Shown here piece after piece: positions 49,817 to 59,926 of a DNA stretch of 64,000 nt. Position numbers and translations under genes: made by a program. The stretch covers positions 372,001 to 436,000 of the forward strand of contig MCGT01000021.1 of NCBI GenBank assembly GCA_002104935.1, given 5' to 3'. Position 1 is the first letter of the stretch, and every line of letters starts with the position of its first letter. The stretch comes from Hesseltinella vesiculosa. Taxonomy: Eukaryota > Mucoromycota > Mucoromycetes > Mucorales > Cunninghamellaceae. The notes beneath the pieces are model-generated. The model did no database searches. It was not told the origin of the DNA and was given only the letters and a program-made list of their open reading frames with translations.

Positions 49817-50586
49817 TTTAATAAGAATAATAAAAGGTGAAGAATGAGAGAGAAGAAAAAAAAAAAAAAGGAGGAGGGTGTGCGTATGATCTCTTTATTT
49901 TCCGTTTTCATCCACCCTTCCCCCATCCCGCGCCACCCATTTTTTTTTCATCAACTGCATACACAATGGCATCTTTTCCCCTCTCCTTTCACCAGGCTTG
50001 TTTTTATCTTGCTTTTTTTTTTTTTTTTCTGCATGAAATTAGAACAAGCTCGTGTCACTTCACAGGTAGGCTACCAATTGAATAACCACAATAACTTCAT
50101 TGTCACTAACAACCTTTTCGGCATTTCTATTATCAGCGCATAGCGTCAGTGCTCTTTGAATGAAGGGTAAAAAAAAAAAAAAAATCCTCAAGGATTGACC
50201 CTGCTGGCAATGGGGAAAAAGGAGGAGGTGAAGTGGACATTGATGCGTTTTTAAAAGGCCGATAGAAGGCAGCCTGTCGTTGACCAAATAGCCGGTTTGC
50301 CTGGGATCTCGACTAGATCTGGTCACACAAACATGAGATCTATTTTTTTTTTGGTCTTTTTTATTTATTTTGGTAAAAAGACAATCAAATTGGGATAGTT
50401 GGGTAAAACAAAAAAAGGGAGGAGACTGGAACAAATGAATAAAATACAACAATTTGGCAAAAGGAGCGAAGAGGGATGGAGGGGGGGAATTGAGTAATAA
50501 AACAGAGAATTGCTGCTTGCACAATGCCAAATAATAAAAAAAAAAAGGTGGGATGAAATAAAAATGCTATGTCGGACGTTGGTTTT
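49817..50586. other. Intergenic region, no supported gene
   Basis: About 770 bp between the RasGEF start and the transporter stop. It has A-runs at 49856-49869 and 50169-50184 and T-runs at 50013-50030 and 50343-50352. Overlapping frames on both strands are largely poly-Phe and poly-Lys. Part of it is expected to be the RasGEF promoter and the transporter 3' end. Confidence 0.45.
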
Positions 50587-52038
50587 TTAGAGTCTGTCTG
50601 ATTTCTTCTCGGATAAGGTTCCAGCGTGATCATTGGCAGCGGAAGATGGTGATTTACTGGTTGGTAAGATGGATGCGTTGGCCTTTGCCTTTTCAGTCAT
50701 TTCCACGTTACTACAAAAAAAAAAAAAAAGTGTTAAACCCGGAACAGAAAGTAGAAAAATTAAGGCCACATACCCATACCAAGCACCACCCAACAATGTC
50801 AGCGCAATACCAAAGGAATTGGTCAAATTGATGTTTAGCTTGAAAATGATCACGGCCAAGATGATAGACAGGACTTGCTTGACATTCCCTGCAACCGTCA
50901 TTGTCAAAGCACTGGTCTTTTTGTTGGCAGTGAAGCTGACAATGTTGAGAGCAAAAGCAATGGCACCGTTGACAAATAGACCAGCTGCCAATGACATGGT
51001 CATGTTGTCATGGCAGAATTCTCGGACTCGTTGCAATTCGCCAGTGGTGTAAGAGTAAAAGACGCATTGAATGAAAGCCAAGGGTGACATTCGAAGCAGC
51101 AAATCCAGAGGGTGCAGCTTCAATCGACCCACTTGCACACGATTCGTCACAATGGTCTTCACTGCCGCCAGCATGGTGCCCAGCACAGTCAAAAGAAACC
51201 CGAGAATGGTATAGTCATATTCACCAATGGTTGCAAATGCGACGCCGAGTACAACCTACAAGTTATGCAAGAAACTTAAAAAAAAGGTAATGACTTCTAA
51301 TATAACTTACTGGAACCAACGATAAATAAATCATGCGTGAATATGATTTCTGTAAGACGACAATGGAGATCATCACAGTAAAGACAGGCGTCATGGCTCG
51401 AATCACTTGATGGAACTAAAATAAATAAACAATATCAGCACTTCCATAAATGGTCTGCCTGTTCCAATCCCTCCCTCTTTCCATCCCATTGCACCTGCGC
51501 AACTTTCAATCTAACTGAATACTTACTGCAACTGAAACCAGGTTCCTACCAGGGGCAATTGACAAAAAAAAAAGCGTGAGTTTCGTCATCTATTTTCTTT
51601 TGCAATGGCCAATGGCTCTTCTTGATCTTTCAGGTCAGATGCTTTCGGATAAGAATAGCAATTGACCCTGTCATTGCCATCCCTCTCCCCCCTTTGTCTA
51701 AAAATAACCCAAACAAAAACCTACGCACCACGCCAAACAAAAAAAAAACCAACTTACAAAGAGACATTGCTGATAGCAATGTTGATGGTGTACAAGACGG
51801 AGAACATGAGCATGACCATATTTTCATTGTCGTTCAATTTGGCAGGAGTAAAGATACCAAGCATATACAAGATGTAGCAGCCAACAGACCCACACAAAGT
51901 GTGAATAGCAGTGAGAGACCAGGGGTATGAAAAGTCATTGAGAATCGCCTTGTTGTATAGAGTCAACGATAAATTAAGTACAAAGTAGGCACCAAGCCAC
52001 ATATAGCCATTGTCTATAGATCGACCGGCGGTTGTCAT
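50587..52038 (-). CDS. Triose-phosphate-translocator/EamA-type nucleotide-sugar or sugar-phosphate transporter
   Basis: ATG 52038 to TAA 50589-50587. Exons include 52038-51757, a 19-nt exon (51527-51545) and longer ones; the join reads NVSLNLVSVAFHQVIRAMTP in frame, the TPT-family hallmark. About nine or ten membrane helices are seen: YFVLNLSLTLYNKAIL, then IHTLCGSVGCYILYMLGIFT, MTMTVAGNVKQVLSIILAVI and NSFGIALTLLGGAWYGYV. The tail is polar, ending SEKKSDRL. The family exchanges sugar phosphates or nucleotide sugars across Golgi or ER membranes. The substrate cannot be told from sequence. Confidence 0.85.
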
Positions 52039-52153
52039 GATGATAAAGGAGAGGAGAGTGGAAAAAGCGCAACAAAAAAAAGAAACTGGAAAGAGAACGA
52101 AAAATAAATAGGCAGAGCATTTTGCCGCTTTTTAAAAAAATTGGTTAAAAAAT

Positions 52154-52174
52154 TGAGCCAATCAAATTGGCTCA
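52154..52174. promoter_or_regulatory. Inverted CCAAT pair upstream of the transporter
   Basis: Arms TGAGCCAAT and ATTGGCTCA, 9 bp each, separated by CAA. The pair lies about 115-135 bp before the transporter start and about 200 bp downstream of the QCR8 stop. Each arm holds a CCAAT box. It could bind HAP/NF-Y-type factors or simply form a hairpin. Confidence 0.4.
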
Positions 52175-52374
52175 TTAGTTCAAAAAAGAACATTTGGAAA
52201 AACAAAAGAAATTGGTTGCCTCATTTACAGCTTCAAGCATTCGTACCATGCCCTCTTTTGGCATCCTCTGCGCAGAGGCCTCTATGCATATAAAAAAGAT
52301 CAAACGATGCCGGTCTAAAAAGGGCAATGCTTTAATGGGAGTATCCAAAAAAAAGAGAAAATAAAATGATATGT

Positions 52375-52822
52375 TTAGTGACCTTCGGCAGCATGGCCAG
52401 CCTTGGAGGACAAGAAGGCGTGCTTGGACTTGGCCGAGGTGTAGATAAAGTAACCCAGAGCGAAAGCAGTTCCCATGTAAGGAACTTGAGACAACACACG
52501 GCGAGAAGTGTTGAACACAGCATTGTGCAAGACACCAGCGAACATGCGTTGTTCAAAAGGAGACAAGACGTAGGTCACAACACCCTAAATCAAGTCTTGA
52601 TGTAAGCGTCTTTCTCTCGATATTTTCCTTTTTTTATCCTTACACGTTGAGTAGGACCCTTGAGGTTACCCCACCTATTCATTCACAAAATAATAAAAGT
52701 GAGTCGTTTCAAGATCATGCTGCTGCTCATAACTCGACAAGGATCAATCAATCGTTGAAGAATTAAAAAAAAAAAAAAAAAACCTACCAACCGAAATAAG
52801 GCTTGTTGACATGGCCACCCAT
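52375..52822 (-). CDS. QCR8: Cytochrome bc1 complex subunit 8 (QCR8)
   Basis: Start ATG 52822 (MGGHVNKPYFGW), stop TAA at 52377-52375, three exons with short introns (one with an 18-A run near 52764). The protein then reads GNLKGPTQRGVVTYVLSPFE, HNAVFNTSRRVLSQVPYMG and AFALGYFIYTSAKSKHAFLS, and ends HAAEGH. The pattern of GxxQRGVVTYxLSPFEQ, then one membrane segment, is QCR8. This small subunit of complex III sits in the inner mitochondrial membrane next to cytochrome b. The 5' region contains CCAATCA (53009-53015). Confidence 0.92.
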
Positions 52823-53008
52823 TTTGAATTATACGCTAAACAGAAAAAAATAGAACTCGTTAATCATCACTATCGTCTCGATAACCACGCTTAAACCATC
52901 CTACATTGATTGAAAAAAGTAGAGTGAAGAAAGAAACTGGGTTGTTTACAACACAATTTTTTTTTCAACCCCCCATGCCCCGGTGGATGACTGCCGCCCC
53001 TTTTCTGG

Positions 53009-53015
53009 CCAATCA
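53009..53015 (+). promoter_or_regulatory. CCAATCA box upstream of QCR8
   Basis: CCAATCA, about 190 bp before the QCR8 start, in a stretch whose 17 bp (reverse complement GTGTTCTGATTGGCCAG) also occur at 38296-38312 before kexin. Plausible HAP/NF-Y site. Confidence 0.4.
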
Positions 53016-53429
53016 GAACACGGCAAGGAAACAAACCCAAACGACATGGCCCTGCCCACCCACACCAGCATTCTAAAGAGCTCCTGCCAAGACATGGCAT
53101 CTACCATTTTTACACTAGATTCGACAGATGCTAAAACAGTCGTGCAATCAACATGAATTTGTTAAATACGTTTTCCCTGCCACTCCATATTGTCGCCATC
53201 GCCTCTGTTTCTGGTCAACTTTTTCAGCTCTGCTATGAATCGCAACTGGCCCAACGGATAATGACGATACTCGCATCACCATGCCGAGCTTTTCTCTGCA
53301 GAATGTTGCTAGGATCGGCCAACATTTTAGATAAATGAGAACGTTCACCTTTGTCGAGATGCAAAAAAAAAAAATGAAAGGAGACTTGGATCGAAGAGTT
53401 CTGCGCGGAGACTGAATTTGACCACCCAA

Positions 53430-53835
53430 TTTCTTTCATTTTCATTTTGAAAAAAAAAAACAAACGCTGCACAGCACGTTTGACAGACTGGGTCGACGTA
53501 AGATTTTGAGAAAATGCGCAATTGTATGAATAATGACGATACGGAAAAAATCAGGTCGATTGATCAAAGTTGCTCAGCCAATGTTTGCTCAGTTTCGTTT
53601 TGACGTCTCTGATTCTCCTGCTTAAAATATGAAAAATCGGCGATTTTCGCCAGGGGATCCCCCAGGTGATGACCGAATGTCACAGTGTAAAACTGCTCTA
53701 AATAACTTCACCCCAAATTTTGCACACCAGTGCAAAATGCTGAGATGTGACCTTGATTAAACCTGTAACTCTCTCAGACAAAGGGGGGAAGAGCGAGAAG
53801 GCCGGCAAACATGCACTAAAAAATGATTCACACAG
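53430..53835 (+). repeat. Dispersed repeat family, copy 3 (solo)
   Basis: This copy contains TTTCATTTTGAAAAAAAAAA, the GCTGCACAGCACGTTTGACA end, the TTGCTCAGCCAATGTTTGCT middle, the core GAAAAATCGGCGATTTTCGC and CAGGGGATCCCCCAG, and the TCACCCCAAATTTTGCACAC tail. It aligns over about 400 bp with 62220-62650. No inverted partner was found nearby. Confidence 0.8.
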
Positions 53836-54860
53836 CATTTTTTTTTTTGCATTATTCGAAGTGTAGTGCAATATCAATTGCACAAGCGGCAAGCGCTGTT
53901 GCTCTTTTCTCTACAAGGATACTGGCAAACCCCCGATCCTATTTTGCAATGCTGAGACTCATGTAGATGAGATTCAAGTTTTGCTGATTCTAGAAGATTT
54001 AGATGGGGGATGCTAATTTGGAAAATCTTGATTGCCACTTGACATGACATGACATCTTTTACATTGAGCTATGATCTCGAAATTCTAGAAGGCTTGTAGC
54101 TTTGGTCCATTAAGTAAAGTTTTAACCAAAAAGCAGAAAAACATCGACGGGCATGAACCGCCTGGTCAACATGAAGGTCACGCAAAAATAAGGAACCCAA
54201 TCAGCTTGTGTGTTTTTTTTGGGGGGGAGGGTTCAAAATGCAGTAAATTGACCAATTAACCAATGTAAGTAGTTGCTCAGTTCATGAGCAGACTAGGTGT
54301 AAGGATGTCAGTCCCTCTGCAAGAGCGATGAGTAGGCTCAATTGATATTAAAAAATAAACGAGTGCGAGGAAAAAGCAGACCACCAACCATTTTTGGGTC
54401 GGCGCCTTCTGCGGACACCCCTTCCTGAGTTTAGTGTCGGGCTTCGTTGGATGTGCCTTTCCAAATAAAAAAATGAATGGGCGTCATCTTCAAGTGGGAC
54501 TGCCAATCCAGAAAAGCCAATACTAACCTCCAGAATGGCTGTCATTGGCTTTATTAGCGGGATTCGAAGGTGGTTTCGGCACCCGGAAAACCCGAAAACG
54601 GCAAAATAATTTGCATTCCGCTCCTTTCGTGCAACCCAGCAGCTCAGCTGAGTCTGTTTTAGTATCGGCTTCCAGGTTGCCGGATCTATTCCTTTCATCT
54701 TTTACAACATGTCAAAGCCTGACAAGCTCGGTATATTCCCCAAACGCCTCCTGCAACATATCACTCAACTCCAACCAAATATCTCTTCAATACGAGCTAA
54801 AATTTCCAAAAAAATTCCGTGGAAATTTCGTGATTCACACGAAATTTGAGCTCAAATAAA

Positions 54861-54942
54861 GTCAGTGTGTCCGAGTGGTTAAGGAGTGTGACTTGAAATC
54901 ACATAGGCTCTGCCTGCACAGGTTCGAACCCTGTCGCTGACG
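54861..54942 (+). tRNA. tRNA-Ser(UGA)
   Basis: An 82-nt cloverleaf without intron: acceptor stem GTCAGTG pairs with CGCTGAC (one G-U), D-arm with GAGTGGTTAAGG, anticodon stem TGTGA/TCACA with loop CTTGAAA (anticodon TGA), a long variable arm (AGGCTCTGCCTGC) typical of Ser tRNA, and T-arm ACAGGTTCGAACCCTGT with the B box GGTTCGAACCC. A T-run about 45 nt downstream may end transcription. Confidence 0.97.
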
Positions 54943-55541
54943 CATCATTTTTGCTTTGCTTCTTTTTGATAAAAGAAGCACGTAGCTTTTTTTTTTTTTT
55001 TTTTGATAGTCTGAAATCTATGCTCCCTGTCTGCTAGGTCGAAATTTGAAAGCAAACAGTTGACTGGTTCATGAGTTTTGGTGGGTTCTATCGGAAGAAA
55101 CTCCTGCCAAAAGCGTGTCAAATCCCGACCCCCGCTTGAACAAAAGCATAGTGCGATTGTACCTTTTTTTTCATGAGCATCTCCGATCGAGGTACGAGGT
55201 TTCAAAAGGTATCGGATGCATTGTCAGTTTGGTCGCAAACAATAGGCGGTGCAGCCTGAACCGACAAAATTATTAGAAGCAGGTGAGGAAGAATAAGAGG
55301 CGAGCAAGCAGATAGGGCAGCAATGCTGATGATGATATTGGTGATAGCATTTTTCCTGGATTTTGGAGCCTTCGGGGATACGCTGTAAATAGCAAAAATG
55401 GAAAAAAAGAAAGAGTGCCGTCAGATCCTTCCCAATTTTTTTCTTGTGCGATTATTTTTTTTTTTTTGTTTCGTTCTTCTTTCCCGTTTCTTTTTTCATT
55501 CTCTCCTTTTTTTCTGAAAGGACACCGACGTACGAATTGAC
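54943..55541. other. Intergenic region after tRNA-Ser
   Basis: About 600 bp with a 20-T run (54987-55005) that may serve as tRNA terminator, another T-rich stretch at 55437-55468 and no supported gene. Confidence 0.45.
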
Positions 55542-56925
55542 ATGATCAAGCGATTTGGAAAACTAAGACAGGTAAGGCAACATGCGTTTTCAAAAGAGTT
55601 TCATAGCTGACTTTTATCACTGTGGTGGAACATGAAACAGTGGGTAGGAGAAAACATTGGCTCCTCGCACAGCACATTACCATCGGAAGAGTTCCAAGAG
55701 CTGCAAACAGAAACGAAAACTCGGCACCATGACTATGATCGCCTGGTCCACTCTCTGGACTCTTGGACGCAAACCCATCAAAAGAGCAGGTTAGCAACGG
55801 AAAAACACCAAAAGCGAACGCCGGGCGGTGTGTTTGGTGAAGCCCTGGTGACCCATGCCGACATGTTTCCTCGTGATTCACCACAATGTAAGCCAAAGAA
55901 ATATCCTCAAGAATGTCGCGATGGTCAACTTATTTTTTTTTCCTTAAAAAGGGGAAATTTTAACAACGCTGGGATTGGCTGAATGCCATATCGACGAGCA
56001 AACGAATATTTTTATGGACCATGCACAGGAAAACTACGTTCGATTTTTACAATATTCAGCGGCTCAGTACAAGGAATACCAGGCGTTGTGTCGAAAACTG
56101 GAATCTCGGCGATTGGACTACGACGCAAAACAAAACCGGCTCCAACGAGTCACCAAGGAAATGCCCGAATTGGAATTGGAAGTGCAGGCTGCCAAGACGA
56201 AATATGAAGAATCCGAGTACAGCGTGGTACAGATGATGATGAGATTGCAAGATGAGGAGGTAAGAGAGAAGATGAGAAGCAAGTCAAAAGCTTGTGATGT
56301 AAGGAGTATTTTTTTTTATTTTTTATTTTTTTTTTTTTGCCTTTGGCAGGACCTTCAATTCGATGCGCTGCGCTCCTTCTTGGTATCTCAAATTGGATTT
56401 CATCGAACGGCTTTGCAGGCTCTGGAAAACATACAGAAGAAATGGGATGAACCTGTCCAAGTCGCTGCTAAAGACAGCGATGGCAAATCAAGAAACAAGT
56501 CACTACAGTTACCAGAACCAGTGTCAGGTACCAACTTTTACAATCACCCGGAAAACCGGACGACGCCAAGCTGATTTTTTGTTTTTATACCATATATAGA
56601 TGGGGACAACATTGATTTGGATACATTGGAGCAACGACGAGCACTTTATAGCCATGAGAGAGAGCATGACGATGAATTGTCCATCCAGGTTGGAGATATC
56701 ATTTATGTCTTGGATCACGTGGACGACGGCTGGTGGGTGGGTTTGATTCCTCGAGGCGAGAATAGATTCGATCAGGGTATTTTCCCTGTCAATTTCACAG
56801 AGACTTACCCGCCAACCAATGCCCATCTCCCCAACCCCTCCACACCTGACTCTCGATCATCATCGTTGGACCAGCCCTCGCCACCTGTGCCAAGTCCAGC
56901 CCAACAGCAGCAGCAAGATAAATAA
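55542..56925 (+). CDS. N-BAR plus SH3 protein (endophilin/Rvs167-like)
   Basis: ATG 55542 (MIKRFGKLRQ) joins exon 2 at 55641 (WVGENIGSSHSTLPSEEFQE); stop TAA 56923-56925. Several exons. The BAR region includes ALVTHADMFPRDSPQ, then LGLAECHIDEQTNIFMDHAQ and the coiled helix QYKEYQALCRKLESRRLDYD; BAR dimers bend membranes. The C-terminal SH3 domain reads RALYSHEREHDDELSIQVGD, WWVGLIPRG and GIFPVNF (ALYDY-like, WW and NY-like positions), which would bind Pro-rich partners. A Pro/Ser/Gln tail ends the protein. This is the layout of yeast Rvs167 and endophilins, which act in late endocytosis and actin remodelling. A small acidic linker separates the parts. Confidence 0.85.
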
Positions 56926-57019
56926 ACCCCGATCCGTTCTTTCGAAATATCCTTTTTTTTTTTCTCACTTGGGGTTTCCGCGCATTTCTTTCTTATTTTA
57001 CTGTACCAGAACACGCACG

Positions 57020-58440
57020 ATGGCACATTGCTTACTTGTTGGTTCTGTGATATTTGCAACTGACAGGTTCAACGAGATGCAAAAAGAACACGGCATTGAG
57101 CACTGCACATCCACATCTAGACAAGAATTCTTCCGCGACTGCCAGACAAAGTACAAGGACGTGCAGGTCTTTTACATGTCTTCTGATGTTCTCCCTATCA
57201 TTGGCCGAATCGATGCTGAAATGGTCCAACATTTACCTCCAGGGTAACTATTTAAAACTTTAGGTGAATTGGGGCTGTGCGCATTGAAAAGAAGGCATGC
57301 ACCACCTTCTTTTTGCATTTACTCACGGCTCTTTTTTAACTCAAGACTAAAATGGATATGCTTTTGTGCTGCAGGCTATGACTGTTTTGACGTTCAAGTC
57401 TGTGCTGACCGAGGAATCTATGTCTCTCATACGCCAACGGCTGTAGATGATGTAAAAAAACACACGGACACAATGAAACCTCACCACTTTTTTTTTTTTT
57501 TTGAACTGTAGGCTACGGCAGACACAGCCGCGTTATTGATCCTGAACTGCTGTAGAAATGCCTACCAGGCTTCCCATAACTTGAGAAAGGGTGAGGTCCA
57601 CAGGAGGGCACAGATTGGCAGTAGCATATTGACTGAGGCCCTTGTTTTCATAGGTCGATTCCGCCATGGCGTAAGCATGGGCATGGATCCAGGTATGGCT
57701 TCAAGGCGATGAGCTACTGACCTGCAGATACCTTGGTCAATTCTCTTCTTTATTACATCGGACGTTGATTCATCTCTCTTTGTAGAGCACAAGACTCTGG
57801 GCATTCTTGGCATGGGGGGCATCGGGAAGACGATTGCTAAGCGTATGGCTGCTTTTGATATGAACATCACTTACCATAATCGCAATCGGTTGCCCCGAGA
57901 AGGTCGGTATGAATCAAATAGACGCAGGCAAGCTCATCTCTTTTGTTTTTGTCCCGTAGAGGAAGACAAGTACAACGCCACGTTTGTCGATTTTGAAACT
58001 CTGCTGCGCACCTCTGACGTGTTGTCTGTCAGTGTCCCTTTGAACAAAGATACTACTCATTTGCTATCGTACCAAGAATTTTCGATGATGAAGAATGGCG
58101 TGGTTGTTGTCAATACAGCCCGAGGAAAGGTTTGTCTGTGATGGGCTTCATGATAACGCATAGATCTCATTTTTTTTGGTAGGTCATCAATGAAGCAGCG
58201 CTAGTTCAGGCGCTGGAGTCTGGCAAGGTTGGTGCAGCCGGTTTAGACGTCTTTGAAGAGGAGCCCCAAGTGCACCCTGGCTTATTAACCCATCCTCGAT
58301 GTGTCCTGCTTCCTCATATCGGTACGTTTACACATGAAAGCCAGAAAAAAATGGAGGATCTAGCATTGGACAATGTGGCGGCTGCTCTCACTGAATCCAA
58401 ACTAGTCACTCCAATTCCCGAGCATCGTGGGCTTTTGTAG
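57020..58440 (+). CDS. D-isomer-specific 2-hydroxyacid dehydrogenase
   Basis: ATG 57020 to TAG 58438-58440, with several short introns. The NAD(P)-binding GxGxxG is in GILGMGGIGKTIAKRM, followed by RNRL. The catalytic residues are present: Arg in TARGKVINEA, Glu in DVFEEEPQV and His in LLPHIGT. An N-terminal part with KWICFCAAGYDCFDVQ and HTPTAVDDATADTAALLILN is typical of glyoxylate/hydroxypyruvate reductase-like members. It reduces 2-keto acids (glyoxylate, hydroxypyruvate or similar) to D-2-hydroxy acids. Which substrate is preferred is not visible. Located in the cytosol or mitochondria; no clear targeting peptide. Confidence 0.9.
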
Positions 58441-58564
58441 ATGCTTGTAACTAATCTCGCAGTAAAAAATTGCTAAAATCTACAGATGCTTGGTTTATGA
58501 TCATTAAGAAAAAAATACAAACTAAAAGCACAGGTCTGCAACTATGATACAAAATTATACATAT

Positions 58565-59926
58565 TCACTTGAAAAAAGAAGTGGTAGGGTGATGGTAGAG
58601 ATCTCTATAGGGTTTGCAAGGGGGCGGGTATGGTCCACGGACAATGAGCACCAATATTTTTTTGGGCAGTGGCGATGCAGACAAAGGCGTTGAGGCCGAC
58701 GGTCTTTTACGATTGTTATGCAAAGCACCCACAGAAACCTGACCATGGTCTATTTTTAGTGACGAAGAGGATGTCCAATGCATCAAGGAGCTCAATGACG
58801 ACCAGCGGCGTTGTTGCTTGGTGGATGAAGGATGGGGTGAGGTGGGTGGGCAAGGCAAGGGGGTGTCGTCGTCGGTCACCAGGGTCGAGGAGCAAGCAGG
58901 CGGTTCAGTTTTCAACCATGGATGAAATGCAACTAAATCAATCGAGGCTCTTGTCCTATCGGGTGCAAGCATGCGTCGCAACAAATCCTTGGCATCTAAA
59001 AAAAAAAACAAGGTGAGCGTCATGCAGCTATGCGCGGTCAAGGCGCCATTTTTTTTTTTTTTTTTGCCTCACCATCCGATAGGAACCCAGGAAGGGTGAA
59101 ATCGCCATGGTGCATCTTCTTAAAGAGTCGACGATCGTTGCTTGCATCAAACGGATACTTTCCTACAAGCATACGATAGAGAGAGATACCTAGGACCCAA
59201 ACATCTGCGACATCACCATAGCTTGATCGACGGAAAGCCAATTCAGGCGGGATGTATTGAGCGTTTCTTTAAAAAAGCAGAACCAAGTTTAGATTGGGTG
59301 AGAGATTTTATTTTTCCTGCAGGCTATTTATATTACCCTTCAAATGCATGACACTGCAAGTTGCCATGGGACCACAATAGCACCTGGTGGACATTATCTT
59401 GCTGATCAAAAACAAGGTCGATATCCACGGGGTGTTGATGTTTTTGACGAAATCGATGGGTGCCTTGGACCATTTTTGCAAACCGTCGCTTGGCAGCCCC
59501 TTCATCCAAAAGACGCTCGACTTTGAGAGATTCTTCGATGCGTGGGGGATGAATTGGCCAAGAGGGCGGAGGGTGATAGGAAATGGCCGATTCTGAAGAG
59601 GAAGATGTCGTGTTGGATGCAGGTGACACGGAAGACGAGGACAACGTGGCAATGGCCCCAGCAGCAGAGGATGCTGACGACGTCGATGAAGAGTGGCCAG
59701 AATCATTGGCAGGTAATGCTGGTAACGGTATGGACTGGAGATCACCATTCTTCTCCCATGCATGCTGAGATGATGTGGTCTGTCGTTTTTGGCGGGAGGT
59801 CGAATGTGGAGTGGTTTCAGGTGAGCTCGGGCCAGAGCCAAAGCCAGACTGACCAGACACCACAATGTCACTCTCTTCAATAATGGTTGACAATTTCTGA
59901 ACAGGGTCATAGTTGATGGATCCCAT
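58565..59926 (-). CDS. Kinase-like protein with C-lobe only (probable pseudokinase)
   Basis: ATG 59926 (MGSINYDPVQKLSTI) to TGA 58567-58565; three exons with joins FEG-NAQYIPP and SD-DAKDLL in frame. Residues 1-150 are Ser/Pro-rich and disordered. A C-lobe then follows: YIPPELAFRRSSYGDVADVW (APE-like and conserved Asp-Val-Trp), LGISLYRMLVGKYPFDAS, and DAKDLLRRMLAPDRTRASID with FHPWL. No VAIK lysine, glycine loop, HRD or DFG is found; a DFG-like position reads SHG (WSHGN). The tail is Ser/Pro-rich. It is probably a scaffold or regulator. A 5' exon could exist at about 60285-60524: it would join in frame to KGGISYRHS before Met1, but its intron (about 330 nt) would be longer than the others. 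Confidence 0.65.

Larger units (their letters stand above)
52823..54860. other. Intergenic region with a repeat copy and no supported gene
   Basis: About 2 kb. It includes the QCR8 upstream part (CCAATCA at 53009), then dispersed repeat copy 3 (about 53430-53835) and AT-rich DNA. Small frames at 54348-54698 and 54545-54859 have no family features. Confidence 0.45.

Noticed and set aside
49837..50143. Frames with poly-Lys and poly-Phe between RasGEF and transporter
   Set aside because: They arise from A- and T-runs and share no conserved feature.
54987..55005. 20-T run as a second tRNA or snRNA terminator
   Set aside because: Homopolymers of this kind are everywhere in the window, so the position after tRNA-Ser is weak evidence.
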